A stretch of 64,000 nt of DNA from Scortum barcoo (Eukaryota; Chordata; Actinopteri; Centrarchiformes; Terapontidae). This document shows positions 51,984 through 64,000 of the stretch, in pieces (position 1 is the stretch's first letter; each line of letters starts with the position of its first letter). Where the stretch lies: assembly GCA_023238725.1 (NCBI GenBank), contig CM041552.1, positions 18,016,487-18,080,486 on the forward strand. The letters are read 5' to 3'. The notes below the pieces were generated by a model. It did no database searches and was not told the origin of the DNA. It was given only the letters and a program-made list of their open reading frames with translations. The position numbers and the translations under genes were made by a program.

Positions 51984-54449
51984 ATGGAGGCAGTCAGGAG
52001 GTGGAGGGCAGGCTGGAGGTATCCCACTACTCTTCTGTGCATCTATGGATTCTTTAGCACAGTTAAACCCCTTGAGCCTTTCCTCATCCCATACCTGACA
52101 GGACCGGACAAGAATCTGACAACAGAGCAGGTATGAACGCAAAGACAAAGTATGCATTTCAGTTTGTGGCTTTGGCAACAAAACCTAAAACACTGATGTA
52201 CTTACTGTTGTGTACTGACAGAAATCACATGTGTTAAATGAAAATTACAAGTAATAAGTTAGAATGAGTTGGTGTCTCACAGGTAAGAATTAAATCTGTA
52301 AATTTCTATTGCTAAAGTGGTAAAAATCTAACCATGACTATAAAATCTTTGATTTATTGCTGTGATGTAACACAGTTCCCGTCTTAGTTGCAATGGCTCT
52401 TTCACATCTGTTTATCTACGTCCTTGTCAGGTAAACAGTCAAATTTTCCCCGTGTGGACGTACTCCTACCTGTCTGTGCTGGTGCCGGTCTTCCTGCTGA
52501 CTGACTGGCTGCGTTACAAGCCTGTGGTGGTGTTCCAGTGTGTCGCCCTCTTCATCACCACGGCCATGCTGCTCTGGACGAAGACTGTGCCAGCCGGCAA
52601 TGCAGGCGATGCAGTTCGTCTACGCCATGGTGACAGCCAGCGAAGTGGCCTATTTCTCCTACATCTACAGGTCGTGTGGCTCAGAGGGTAGAGCGATGCG
52701 CCAGCACCACCAAGAGTCAGGTGGCTTTGATTTTGCAAAGGTTGGGACAGGCATGACTTTTTGAATATGTTGTTTATTACAGCGTGGTGGATCTGAAAAG
52801 GTACCGGAAGGCCACCTCTTACAGCCGCAGCGTCCAGCTCCTTGGGTACACGGTGGGCTCTGTGCTGGGCCAGCTGCTCGTCAGCTTCAACCTCATGTCC
52901 TACAACAACATCCTGGTACTGACTCTGGTACTCACCGCCGTCGCCCTCCTGACCTCCTGCTTCCTGCCAATGCCGCAGCAGAGCATGTTCTTTCACCGCA
53001 GACCACAGGAAACAACGACAGAGAGGTCTGAAGATGGGGGCGGGGATGCAAGAGAGCGTCCAAGCGGTTTAAAGGCATCCCTAGAAGATATTAGAGATGA
53101 TAAGGTGGAGAAAGGAGGCACAAAGGATGAAGCAGGAAAAGGACTGGATGAAAAGGGGCCTAATGCTGAGGAGTCGTTTGGTGCAGGGACCTGCGGTCAA
53201 GTCCTCCTCCAGCTGTGGAGGGACTTTTGCCAGTGCTATTCATCCAGACAGTTGCTCTACTGGTCAGTGTGGTGGGCAATGGCCACCTGTGGCTATAACC
53301 AGACAGTCAACTATGTGCAGGTGAGCTGTCAAGACAACATAAAAAAAGAATTGAAAAACTACAAAGCTACACACCCACTCAGCCTTATTTCTACTTTTCA
53401 TGTGATCACTTTTGTTTGTGTGTGGGGGTGTTTTGTAAGTATCTCGTAACGATCACTGCAATATACCCTGTAGGTGCTGTGGGAGCATGTGCAGCCTTCT
53501 CAGAACTTCAGCATCTATAATGGAGGTGTGGAGGCATTGTCCAACCTGATGGGTAAACAACTTTTTATAAAAGGTTTCCAGTCCAGAATACAGAGTAGAA
53601 ATGGGGGAAATGGTGGAAACCTATTGTTAACATTTTCTTGCAAAAGGGAAATGACTTCACAGCTTTTGGTGTCGGTGTGTAGTCATTTGCCATCTTTAGG
53701 ACAGTAATCGTAAACTGCTGTGTCTTGCAGGCGCAGCAACAGCCTACGGTATCGGCTTCACTGAGGTGAGATGGGAACAGTGGGGAGAGCTGGCCCTGGG
53801 CGGTTTCTCTGGACTCGGGGCAGCAGCACTCTTCTTCATGACTTTCATCGGCAACATATGGGTGTGCTACGCCGGTTATGTCATTTTCAAGTGCCTGTAC
53901 ATGCTGCTGATAACAATAGCCATGTAAGAGTGTAACACGATAAAAAGGATTGTTTTATCCTGTAATTCAGATCCTTAGTTTATTGCAGGCAGGACAGGAA
54001 CAAAAAATAACATTTAACTGAAGACACTTCTCTCAGGTACCAGATTGCAGCTGACCTGTCAATGGAAAGATATGCACTGGTCTTTGGAGCAAACAACTTT
54101 GGAGCATTGGCTCTACAGACGATCATCACTTCTGTTGTAGTTGACAGTGGAGGACTGGGCCTGGGCATCATTGATCAGGTGAGCCATCTGATCAGAAAAT
54201 GTCAATGGAGGTCTTCTGTAGATGTGGCAGAAGAGTTTGTCCTCTTTTCACTGGTATAAACACAAATTGTGTGCCTCTTTTTCCCTTGTCTTTTTGCAGT
54301 TCACCATATATAGCAGCTACTTCTCAGTCATCGCTGTCGTTTTCTCACTCCGGGGACTGTTTACCATTTGGAGTGCAAAGAGAAGCAGCAAAGACTCCAC
54401 CCCTCCAGTCAAAAATGAACCTCCAGACTTTGACGAACACAGATTCTGA
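51984..54449 (+). CDS. slc19a3: SLC19A3 thiamine transporter, copy 3 (frameshift in exon 2)
   Basis: Seven coding exons: 51984-52130, 52431-52670, 52783-53320, 53474-53552, 53731-53923, 54037-54178, 54300-54449. Without the defect they would encode about 494 residues. Signatures: RYPTTLLCIYGFF, EPFLIPYLTGPDKN, PVWTYSYLSVLVPVFLLTDW, MVTASEVAYFSYIY, FLPMPQQSMFF, YSSRQLLYWSVWWAMATCGY, SIYNGGVEAL, IWVCYAGYVIFKCLYMLLIT and MERYALVFGANNFGALALQT. Exon 2 starts in frame (through LLWTKTVPA) but MQAMQFVYAMVTASEVAY is read one frame over, so 1 nt (or 4 nt, for example AGCC) is extra at 52590-52599. Exon 2 is 240 bp where phase requires 236. All splice sites and the rest of the frame are clean. It is therefore either a sequence error or a recent loss. 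The third exon is uninterrupted where copy 2 has introns. Confidence 0.85.
52671..52782 (+). other. Copy-3-specific 112-bp intron with tRNA-like head
   Basis: Lies between CTACAG and CGTGGTGG within the YIYS|VV coding block, which is continuous in copy 2. It begins GTCGTGTGGCTCAGAGGGTA, resembling the A-box region of a tRNA-derived SINE, and ends TTATTACAG. A TACAG direct repeat flanks it. Confidence 0.6.
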
Positions 54450-55448
54450 ACACGAACCAGCGAAGCTAATCCCTTGTGCTTTTGGTTCCCACTGTGTTCA
54501 AGTGGCCACATGCTGATTTAAAAGCAAAAAAAGCTTTAAATTACTCAATGCAACACCATGAATATAAATCTTTTTTTCCTTTCTTTTCTTTTTTTTTTAA
54601 CAAAACAAATATACAAGATTTTCATACAGCAGTATAAATGAATGGTTTGGTCATTTCTTTTTACTTAAAATTCATTTTAATATATATACTGTATATATGT
54701 ACATATTAACTTAAAATTCTCTAATACCCAATGTAAGTGGTTTTCAGCTCAGCCATTCCTGTTACCCATTCATGGATGTGGTTGAGTGTAGTTCAGAAGC
54801 GTTGTGACCTGGGCCTCTGTCAGCAGGGCAGGAGAATGGCAGAGAAACGAGGTCCCCTGCCTGTCCCTGATACAGCAGTCACTCCTTCCTTTCATCTCTC
54901 GCAACCAGATTAAGCTTTTTTTTTCTTAAATGAGTTTACCTAAAAAGGATCCTGAACAAATAAACAGTTTGATTCCTCACAAATACAGTAAGTGGCAGTA
55001 CCCATTAGCTTTTCCAAGCAACAGTTCTGTCTCAACAAATCTTGTGTGTTAGATACAAATACTGATATGCACAAAGAGCTAATTTCCTAAAAGAAAGATC
55101 GTATGTACAGAATTGCAGCATAATGAATGGGATACACTGTATGCAATAACTTAAGTTTTCAGCCAGTTTGATTATACATTGTGGTTCAGTAGAGGCCAGT
55201 TCACAGGTTAAATAGAGAAGAGGGCATCAGCCTCTCCCTCTGCACACACCATCACTTTGTTTTGTAGCCACAGACGGTGCCAGCATCACTGTCTGTCATG
55301 TTGTTCCATCTGTGACACATAGATAGAATATAGAAAATACAAATCTTTACAAACATTGTGTTTTTAAAGCTACTTGTGAAACAAAACAGTGCAATAGGTG
55401 CAAGCGCGCCAGTTGTTGACCCTGTAGTGGAGCAGATTGGATGGATCG
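54450..55448. other. Shared 3' region of SLC19A3 copy 3 and AGFG1
   Basis: The two genes converge, with 999 bp between their stop codons. The interval is AT-rich with several poly-T runs and must hold both 3' untranslated regions. No clear canonical poly(A) signal was settled for either gene. Confidence 0.5.
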
Positions 55449-58400
55449 CTATAAGAAGGGATTCGTTGAAGAGCCTCCTGTAGGGTATTGTGCAGATGGA
55501 CCCGCACCCTGGAAGGAAAAAAGGAAACACAAAAATCAGAGAAATTATTACTACTTAGCATTAAGAGGGGGTCACAACATCTACTAACCGACTACTACTA
55601 TATACTATATAAAATGATCAAGTCGAACTTTAATCCAACAACTGGTGCTTTAAGGAATTAGTACTGACGCACTACAGTGATAATGTAATCAACAGTCAAC
55701 AGTGATCCTAGCTTGTGGGACTTATGCCTCCTCATTTCTTGATTTAAGATTCATTTCTTCTACTGGAATCATAGCATGTAGCCATCTTACTGTACTTACC
55801 AGGAAAGGGTTGCTGGAGACCATAGGTCCAGCCATCGCCTGTCCAAATGGAGTCACAACAGGCTTGGCCTGGCCAAAGGCCGGAAACCCTCCACCTAAAA
55901 GACATGTACGTTCTCGTTCAGATGTGATGGAATACCCACACAATAAATTAATTGTATGTAGATTTTCAAGTGAGCAAACCAAATCCTGCACCAAAATAGA
56001 ATAACTGCAAACTAACATTTTAAAGGATGTAAGTGCAACAATGTGACAACTGCTCGGTCAGGTGTACTTCCTAGCTTGAAGTTCAGCATAGTTATTAGTA
56101 CAGACATGTCTACAGCTACATGATCTACACACAGACACAAACCGTTGGGTTGCTGGGGATATGCAGGAGGCTGAGGAAAGGGAGCCTGGCCAGGGAAGGG
56201 TTGCTGGAAGGTTCCACTAAAGCTGGTGGGGAGGTTGTAGGCTGCAGCATTCCCAAATCCAGCTGGCATACTCATGGAGCCTGTGCCAAATGATGCTGCA
56301 ACACAGCAGGACAGCCACTGTTAAAAAGGAGTCTATTCAAGACACCTACAGGCACATGTTGACAAAAACTAGTGGTTCTTTTTATTGTTGAAATTATGAA
56401 AAGAATTTTACACACAAACATAAAATGTTACATTACACAGGAGCTAACACACATCAGCAGAAAAAAAACAAACCAACAAATAAAATACTAAGGTTATTGA
56501 TATCAGCAGTTGGTTAGAAAGCAATAATCGTAGAAGTAAATGAGTGAGATGATGAACAACTAGGGATTACAGAACAGTGAACAAGAAAACAAAAAAAAAA
56601 AAAAAAAAAAGATATTGCTGCAATTAATTAGGAAACACAAACACTGCAGTGGGTTTGTTTACCATCCTGTGGTTCTGTAATCCATACTGTGCCTGATGCC
56701 AAAAGAGTCCATTTGAACTTTTTCTCTCTGAGATCTTCAGAATCTCGTGTTGTGTATTTACACTGTTTCAAAACACACCAATCCAGATTAAGGTTGTCTC
56801 CAGACAGACATTAAGAAAAGGAGAGGGATTGTCTGAACAAGAGTCCGACATGAGGCTTCAACACTTGCAGTAAGTGCAGCACCAGTGTCTGACTGATGAG
56901 CGCAACATTTCCACAGTGCAGCAGGTGGAATCAAAGTGCTGCAAGTGAGACAGCCAGGTAGCAACTAAACAATATGATACCCAGTAGAAATGCTACATCC
57001 AATGCACGTTAAGCAAAATCAATGATCAGTTACAGTTCATTGAATATGCAAATCCAACAACGTTCTGGCTTGAGCCTTAAAGAATTTTTTTTTTTTTTAA
57101 GTTTTACTGGATTTATTGATTGAATGAAGCATTTTATGATATTACCAAGCTAATGGATGCCCAGGTAATTCTTAGTGTATGTTACAGTACATAGTTAGTG
57201 ATAATACTTCATTGCTTTTAAAAAAGGCAGAAGAGAGTTTATGCTTCTTGCCAACTGATAAGAGGAAAATGTTGAGGAAGCCATTATCAGTAATTACAAA
57301 CATTTTGAAATAATGACAAGACAACTCCCATTACTCATGAATGTGGGAATTAATTATTCTTGTTTAACCCATGATTACATGATATGCAAGACTCTTCAAG
57401 GAGCTGGATTCATTTTACACGCTGGGCTCAGCACATTTTGTCACACCCCTCTTGCTGAATGTTGTGATTATTTTTTACCTCCACAACATTTTCCTGCTAG
57501 ATCTGCTAAAAGGGACAAGAAGGCACTGCCAGAGCAAGGCACAGAAGAGCAAAAGGGAAGCAGAGAGCACAAGGGAACCTACCAAAAGCGGGAGGATAAC
57601 CCTGCCCATGAAGAACCCTCATCAAGCCTGTACAGCGTGGCAAGAGCAATCAGACAAGACAACTGGATCTCAATTAATGCACCTTACTGTAGCTTTCATT
57701 CCTCCTGCATACACCAGTCAATGGCAACGCTAGTCCTGCTACCCATTTCCACAGTGAACAAAACTGGTATTGAACATATTTTTACATAATCCCTTTCTCC
57801 TCCAACTCCCTGCTTTGTTGCCTGTGTGGTTGGCAGTATTGTCTGAGGCCACCTGAGCAAAGGTCGCCACTTTTGGTGTGCAAGGAAGTCTATAATAATA
57901 CTTACTATACTTTACCATACCTGCATTTCTTTCACAAAAAGTGATTTTAAGTTGATTGGGTGGTGTACTACATGTGCTACACAGTCACAAACACACACTA
58001 ACATACACATCAGCGCACCTGCTGCCGCCGCAGCTGCTGCCATGTTTGTGGCTCTGCCATTGCTCTGGAATGGGTTGGTGGGAGCTGCTGCTGGGGCGAC
58101 TCCAGCAGCTACAAACGGATTAGTTGACTGAGCTGTTGGAGAGAGGTGAGAGTGTGAGACAGAAAACAAGGAAGTCAAGGACTAAATATGGCAAAAGCAA
58201 AAAGAATTGAATCATGGAGGATGCCACATTTCAACAAGTTGATGTCCAGTATCAGCAGTCTGCCCCACTTCCACTTCTCTGGAACACAAATGATCTCTTA
58301 TTGAACTTAACTGGTCATGGCTAAATTCCTGCTGAAAAATGAAGGTTTCCAAAAATCTGCCATAATGTTAGAGCACAGGAGTTCACATGACACAAGTGTC

Positions 58401-61400
58401 AGAATGACAAGTGAGGCAGGTTGTCTAAAAAGCAAGATTGGAGCAAACTACAGAAGTAGCTAAAGATTATTTGTGGTATACTGTATCTTATTCCCAACAT
58501 TAATTTAGAAATTTAAAAAATATATATACATTACTGATTTCAATTTAGGAGGAAAATTAGCACAAACCATCAAAAGACAGCAACCGTGGGTTAACTCACC
58601 TCCAAAACCTTGAGCCATACCAGGCAAGGCCTGCTGTGCTTGTGCTGATGACACCCCAGACTCTGGGCCAAACATGCCGCTGCAGAGAAGGAAAGTCACA
58701 GAAGCTTATCAGGAAAGTCAACAAGGCACAAAACAATCCTGTGTCCATGGTCGTGTTGTGACTATATGTTTGTGAGTCAAGTTGCTGTATTCAGTTGTAG
58801 GTTTTGGCAGCTACAGCAGGGGTCTGTCTGTGGTGTGTGTGTGTTTAGTATGTTTAGTGTCTCACCCTTGTGAGGTGCTGGTGGTGTTGTAAACACTGGT
58901 GGAAGGGGCTGAGGAGCTGAAGACTGTATCAAGCTCAGCTAGAGCAGCGTAGCGGTCCCCCCCTGTTGGCTGCTTCTGAGGCAGACCACCCCCTCCTCCT
59001 GCTGCTGCCCCTGTGGCTGAGCTCACCCCACCAGGAATACCACCTCCTGGAAGCGAAGCACATGACAGCAAAGCCAGGTTCAACCATCTCAATCCAACTG
59101 ATCCGGGATCAGACAAAAACAAAAAGATCCGGAGAAAACTGCCATATTCAACCTATTAAAAACGATGGGGAATAAATGTTCAATTATTAGGAAATTTGCA
59201 TTTTCTAGCACAGAAACACAGTTTGCAATATGAACAAAATAAAGTACAGTACAGTTCAGAGATGCTTGAGTACCAGAATTTTGACCATGTGATATTAAAA
59301 CTCTCCAATGAAACCAATGCATTTTGCATTCTTTAAAGCAAGGAGGTAATTTCACCATGTGCAGAGGCCTGTCGTCTTTATGCTGGTTCAGTGGCATTAA
59401 GGCCAGGGGGCGATTTTGAACGAAAAAAGACCATCTCAAAATACATTTGAGCCTCTGTTAAGCCACAGATGACATGAAATAGAGAATCAGGCATTTGCTA
59501 GAAAATGTAAATCAGCCATGTTTTGACAGACCCTATGTCTATCCCTGCTCTAGGATGAAGACTTTTTTGGGGGTCTATCCCTACAATTGAGATCTATGAG
59601 ACAGGCTAGGCAGGAGAAGTTTACCTTGCTCTGTTTTGGCAGAGCTAAACACGTTATCCAGGTCAGCCAGGGCTGCGTATCTATCGGCAGGGCCGCTAGT
59701 ACTCTGTACAGCATCTCTGCCAGCTCCTGTGGAGTTACTCTGGGAGGAGGAACTGAAGGATCCAAAGTCAGCACTACACGATTTGGGGAAGTTGTCAAAA
59801 TTTGCAAAATTGGCATTTGCTAGTCCCCCTGAGGCGCTACCTGCATGAAAGAGAGAGATTAAAAAGTCATAAGGGGGACCTCAACTGTTGGTTCTGAGTG
59901 ACAGCATTAACAGGGAGATAAGAAGCTGCACGGAGGGAAACGTTGGGGTGGAGTCAGGCTGGGGCTGGGATACCTTCATTATCTAGATAACACTTCTAAA
60001 ACATATCCTCTGCAACACTGCACTATGTTGGCTCTTCATTAGCCTATGAACCTGAGGAGCACATAAAATTAGCATTTATTTATGTGTGAGGCACATGATC
60101 TGCACCTTTGAGCACCTCAGTTGCTCGGTTCAGCACCAGACTGTGGAGCAAAGGAATTACAGAGCAGACGAACGGTAAATGTATTAACAGTGATTTGATT
60201 ATGTGATAAGAGATAACTATCTTTAGTCTGCAAACCACCCTGTAGGCATTACTGGACTCTGTAATGAACAGACACTTTCCACCTGATGTAGGATTGTGAT
60301 TAGGGAAGCAAACATGACACATTAATCATTGTTTCAAGAGCAAAAGAACAACAAAGAAAAATGATAAATGTGCACATTTGTTGAGCAAAGAACAAAGCCT
60401 CTTCAGTAACTGCTGACAACTTTAATACCTATATACTGTAAATATTTATGTGTGTCATTTTTTCCACATGACTTTATTTATGTATGACAGTCATACCAAT
60501 TCAGGCACTTCTTTGTGATGAAATTTCAGGCCAGACTTCGTTAGTATAGACATCCGAATTGTTTGCACTGCAATTAAAAGGATGCATGCATCGCAATATT
60601 TACTGCTTAACACAGTATAACAACAGATTTTAGATACTGAGCTAACTTGGACACAGAACAGGTTTTTGTGATCCTGAGGGGGAGAGAAGGCAATCTTTAG
60701 TAATGACACTGAAACCACCACACCAGTTAATCTCAACCAATGGTTTAATTGCACTCCTTAAGATACTGTTTGTATAACTACACTTAGCTTGGGGGAGAAA
60801 AAGTAAGCTGTAGAAGATACACAACCAGTCAAAAGTTTGGACACACCTTCTTATGTTTTCATTTAATGTTTTTTTCTTTATTTTTTATTATTTTTCCTAC
60901 ATTGTAGATTAATACTGAAGACATCAAAACTGAAAAAACTTTTGAAAGAACACATACGGAATTAAATAGTAAAGAAAAAAGTAAAGAAAAAAAGTGTTTA
61001 ACGAACCAGAATATGTTTTATATTTTTGATTCTTCGTAGCCACCTTTTGACTTGATGACAGCTTTGCACACACAATATAAAACATTTTCTGGTTTGTTTA
61101 ACACTTTTTTCTTTACTACATAATTCCATATGTGTTCTTTTATAGTTTTGATGTCTTCAGTATTAATCTACAATGTATAAAATAATAAAGAAAATAAAGA
61201 GAAACCATTGAATGAGAAGGTGTGTCCAAACATTTGACTGGTAGTGTATGTCAAGAAGACACGAACGGGTTCAATCTTGCATGTAACTGTCATAACACCA
61301 TTCAGAGAAAGTTCACCGGGAGTTCTGACAAGAAAATACGATTAAGCATTAAAGGAAGTGTTTGCCTTTGGCAGATGTAAACCTTCATTGAACAGTGGAA

Positions 61401-63664
61401 ATAAAGCTTCTGAAGAGCTGAAGTTGTTTACATAAAAGTGAGAGCCTTGAGAATACCAGGCACACCTGGTATTTATTAGCTGTTGTTTCAAAAGTGTTCT
61501 GGTGTTCATCTAATTATTACTCTAAAAGGTTAGGGAAGGATATATTAAAAACAGTATACTCACTGTGTGAGTCTCTGTTTTTCTATTCAATTTCTGCTCT
61601 CTTTGATTCTTTGTTTTTTATTTTGCATTGCTACATTCTCATGTCCTTCCATTTAGTCTATCCATACTGGTTTTCCAAATTGACAGCAACAATCAAAGCC
61701 TATTATCACAGTTTTCAACCCGTGAGATTGTCAACAGCAATTCAGAGTAATGGACACAAAGAGAGCTACATGCTGACACACACATTACAACCAGAGAGAG
61801 GAGGATCAGAGTGACTACACATTAGAGACGGTGGAAAGGGTGAAAGCTGTTAAGAGGGCGAGCCCAGAGAGAGACTTACTGTGTGCACCCTGGAGAGGCA
61901 GAGCAGTGGCAAACTCACCGATACTGCGGCTGGATGAGAGCACAGTGAATGCTGGCAGCCAAAAATCAAAGGGGGAGAAATGGGGCAATGAACAATGTAA
62001 GACAGGGCGGAGAAACAAAAGAAGAGACGTCAACTAAAAAAAAAATAATTAAACAGCGTGAAGTCAAAGCACATCAACTGCTGCTGAAGCAAAAGGATGA
62101 AAAACACATGAGACAGAACGGACAGCTTAGGCCAGATAGCACAGATAGTCAGTCAGTGTCTGTGAGAAAGGGATTATCTTACAAAGCCACGGGAGAGAGG
62201 GGAGCTTTATCCATCAAGCAATACGCATACTAAAGAAATCACTGTGCTGCTCCACACAATGATAGTTATCAATGCACACCTCCAGCAGAGGGTGCTGTGG
62301 CATAAAACAGTTTCCTGAGACCAGAGGGAGGAGGCTTAATTGTGTGTTTGTGTACGAGAGTCAATGTTTTTGTAGGAGTATGTGAGAGAGAAGGCAAGGT
62401 GCTCAGGTAAAAAGCCTATTACTGCTGGGCAAATACTATCAGAAGTTTTATATGTGTATACTGAAAGAGTTATGTAAAACTGCATGAAGGGCCTGGAGGG
62501 AAATACGGACCAGAATAACAAACACAGGTTAGATGAGGACAACAGCATGACTCTATTTAAGGCCACAATATACCAATTTAAAATGCCAGCTTTAGGAGCC
62601 AAGCATAGGTTCAACAAAATCCCACTATGCAAAAGTCCACGGCATGCATGCACTTAGACTAATGGTAAACCCTGAACATATTCTAATACAATCCTGAATT
62701 ATTCCTATAGGGACAATGTGCGATTGCTGTACTACAGCAGTAATACACCAGCACTATAATAATCTGTCTAATGAGTACACAGTGATCTTTATCTACTTTA
62801 TGGTATTATCATCTCAGAAAAATAAATTAGATTCAGCATGCTGCATGTTCAAGATAAACCAGATATATTACCACAAAGTCCAAAGTGCAGTATGTGTACG
62901 CTACTCTGGTGGACGGACTTTAGAAATGGACTTGTTGCGGATTTTTCACACAAGCGAGTGACTTGTATGTACCCAGCAGTTGCCCTTGTAAAATGAAGCC
63001 TTTAAAAGTAGGTCACAGAAATATGCTAGCAGTGGAGCTTGGAGTGAATGTGTCTAGTGTGTCGGCGGTGCTGTGTGCAGTACTTTATGCTCCGTGTCCT
63101 CTGAATTTTCAAGTACGTAAACATAACATGTGTTCAACTGCGACCGAGGACAATTTGTTGAATTATTTTAGAGAACAGAAATCTATATCTAGCTGTTTTT
63201 ATTTGCCTTGAGGAAATTTGTAAATTTGGTTTACAAATTTCCTCAAGGCAAATTTAGACTACTGGAAAGTAATGCAACCACCTGGTGCACAGAGGTCTTT
63301 CACATTTGACATTTGATGAATAGACTTTGTATATAAGGAAAGGTTTGGGAAGCAGAGAATTTGACAGTTAAAATACGAATGGCAACAAAATTTGTGAAAT
63401 GACAAAAAGCATGGCTGACAATCTGCTGTGTGTGAATATGTAGTTTGTGTTTGGCCTAAATGTACATTTTCACAGTCATTTCAGTCTTTACTTAAGAGTG
63501 ATTTTGATGAGTACCGTTTGCCCAGTGAAGAGAACATGCTCTACCTGTATTTGAGGGATGGAATGGGGCTTGGGGTGCGGAGGGGAAACCACCTGTCGAC
63601 CCAGAAGCACTCCTGAATGCATCAAAATTAGCAAAGTCTGCATTTGCGTTGGCGTTCTGTGCCG
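55449..63664 (-). CDS. agfg1: AGFG1, ArfGAP with FG repeats 1 (3' half)
   Basis: AGFG1 (Hrb/RIP) is an endocytic adaptor related to nucleoporins; its C-terminal NPF motifs bind EH domains such as those of EPS15. Eight coding exons in transcript order: 63545-63664, 59625-59840, 58866-59046, 58600-58679, 58019-58132, 56143-56295, 55800-55894, 55449-55508 (stop TAG). Phases agree at all joins, giving about 338 residues. Visible: ADFANFDAF, NANFANFDNFPKS, two (D)RYAALA(D/E)LD repeats, STNPFV, PTNPFQ, SMSMPAGFG with LPTSFSGTFQQP, FGQAKPVVTPFGQA, SSNPFL and the terminal STNPFL, all close to human AGFG1. The N-terminal ArfGAP zinc-finger exons lie beyond base 64000. A VSSATGAAAGGGGGLPQ segment in the third exon is glycine-rich and looks fish-specific. 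Confidence 0.94.
56296..58018 (-). other. AGFG1 intron (1.7 kb)
   Basis: Separates the exons encoding TNMAAAAAAA and SFGTGSMSMP. It holds a poly-A run near 56588. A plus-strand open frame at 57313-57789 (158 codons) has no recognisable domain and is probably chance. Confidence 0.5.
60818..61250. mobile_element. Non-autonomous Tc1/mariner-like fold-back element
   Basis: Flanked by TA on both sides. The left end, CCAGTCAAAAGTTTGGACAC, is the inverted near-copy of the right end, GTGTCCAAACATTTGACTGG. The inverted arms extend about 190 bp and include the TTAATACTGAAGACATCAAA motif with its complement. It has no transposase frame. These ends are familiar from fish Tc1-like elements. It lies in an AGFG1 intron. 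Confidence 0.85.
63201..63253. repeat. Perfect inverted repeat, 24-bp arms, 5-nt loop
   Basis: Positions 63201-63224 are the exact reverse complement of 63230-63253, with TTTGG between. It lies inside an AGFG1 intron. Transcribed, it would fold into a 24-bp perfect hairpin. Confidence 0.9.
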
Positions 63665-64000
63665 CTGGTGGTGGGTGTCAGGATGAGGTTCAGACAGGCA
63701 GATGAAAAAAAAAAAAAAAAACACAATGAGATGAAAACAATGAATGAGATAATAATAGAATGGACTTATGCATATCATGACAAAGGGCACAAACTACAAA
63801 ATAAATACAATGGATTATGTGCTATATATGAGAGACAGAGTGGTGTCGCATAACAATAAATTAAAGGGCAGACAACATGGTATGATGTTCACGCTCTCCC
63901 ATGAGATATCGCCTCCATGCTAAGCACACAGCATGTAAGCGTGTGCGTAACGCTACATGTCATTAATCTCAAAGGTCTACATCTGTGTTTGCTGTGTGGA

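Larger units (their letters stand above)
59841..63544 (-). other. AGFG1 intron (3.7 kb)
   Basis: Contains the Tc1-like fold-back element (60818-61250) and the 24-bp hairpin (63201-63253). The flanking exons join in frame directly, so no missing coding exon is required. Confidence 0.6.

Noticed and set aside
57313..57789. 158-codon plus-strand open frame in an AGFG1 intron
   Set aside because: No recognisable domain, no splice or promoter context and antisense to AGFG1; consistent with chance.
61860..61940. Possible extra AGFG1 exon (minus-strand ...SSRSIGEFATALPLQGAHSK)
   Set aside because: There is a good GTGAGT here, but the flanking known exons (63545 and 59840) already join in frame, matching human without an insert. 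No in-phase acceptor/donor pair was found.

Overview
The window is vertebrate nuclear DNA, almost certainly from a teleost fish. It has GT-AG spliced genes with introns from about 75 bp to 13 kb, long microsatellites, and fish-typical interspersed repeats (a Tc1-like fold-back element, L2-like and R2-type non-LTR pieces, a common tRNA-headed repeat). The species cannot be named from the sequence. I rebuilt every gene by hand: exon translations, splice dinucleotides and codon phase across each junction. Family identities come from memory of vertebrate orthologues; no database was searched.

Layout. (1) 1539-27659, plus strand: SPHKAP, a type I PKA anchoring protein. Eleven exons are present and the 5' coding exon(s) lie upstream of base 1. 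(2) 28691-30797: intergenic, with a decayed L2-like retrotransposon tail. (3) 30798-37932, minus strand: DAW1, a complete 13-exon, 418-residue WD-repeat dynein-assembly factor, with a consensus RFX X-box just upstream of its ATG. (4) 38454-54449, plus strand: a three-copy tandem array of SLC19A3-type thiamine transporters. Copy 1 is a shattered pseudogene full of repeats, copy 2 is intact (476 residues), and copy 3 looks orthodox but carries a frameshift in exon 2. Between copies 1 and 2 lie R2-type retrotransposon fragments and a long (TA)n tract. (5) 55449-63664, minus strand: the 3' eight coding exons of AGFG1 (FG/NPF-repeat region); its ArfGAP exons lie beyond base 64000.

The gene set matches, as I recall it, human 2q36.3 (AGFG1, SLC19A3, DAW1, SPHKAP), which supports every identification. 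The genes share ancestry of position, not a pathway: cAMP signalling anchor, cilium dynein assembly, vitamin B1 uptake, and endocytic/nuclear-pore-type adaptor.

The most unusual part is the SLC19A3 array. Copies 1 and 2 share introns that copy 3 lacks, and copy 3 has introns that copy 2 lacks. One copy-1/2 intron is bounded by a 7-bp direct repeat, uses a GC donor and splices exactly in frame. That is what intron birth from an insertion with target-site duplication would look like. I found no CRISPR, operon or prokaryotic system.
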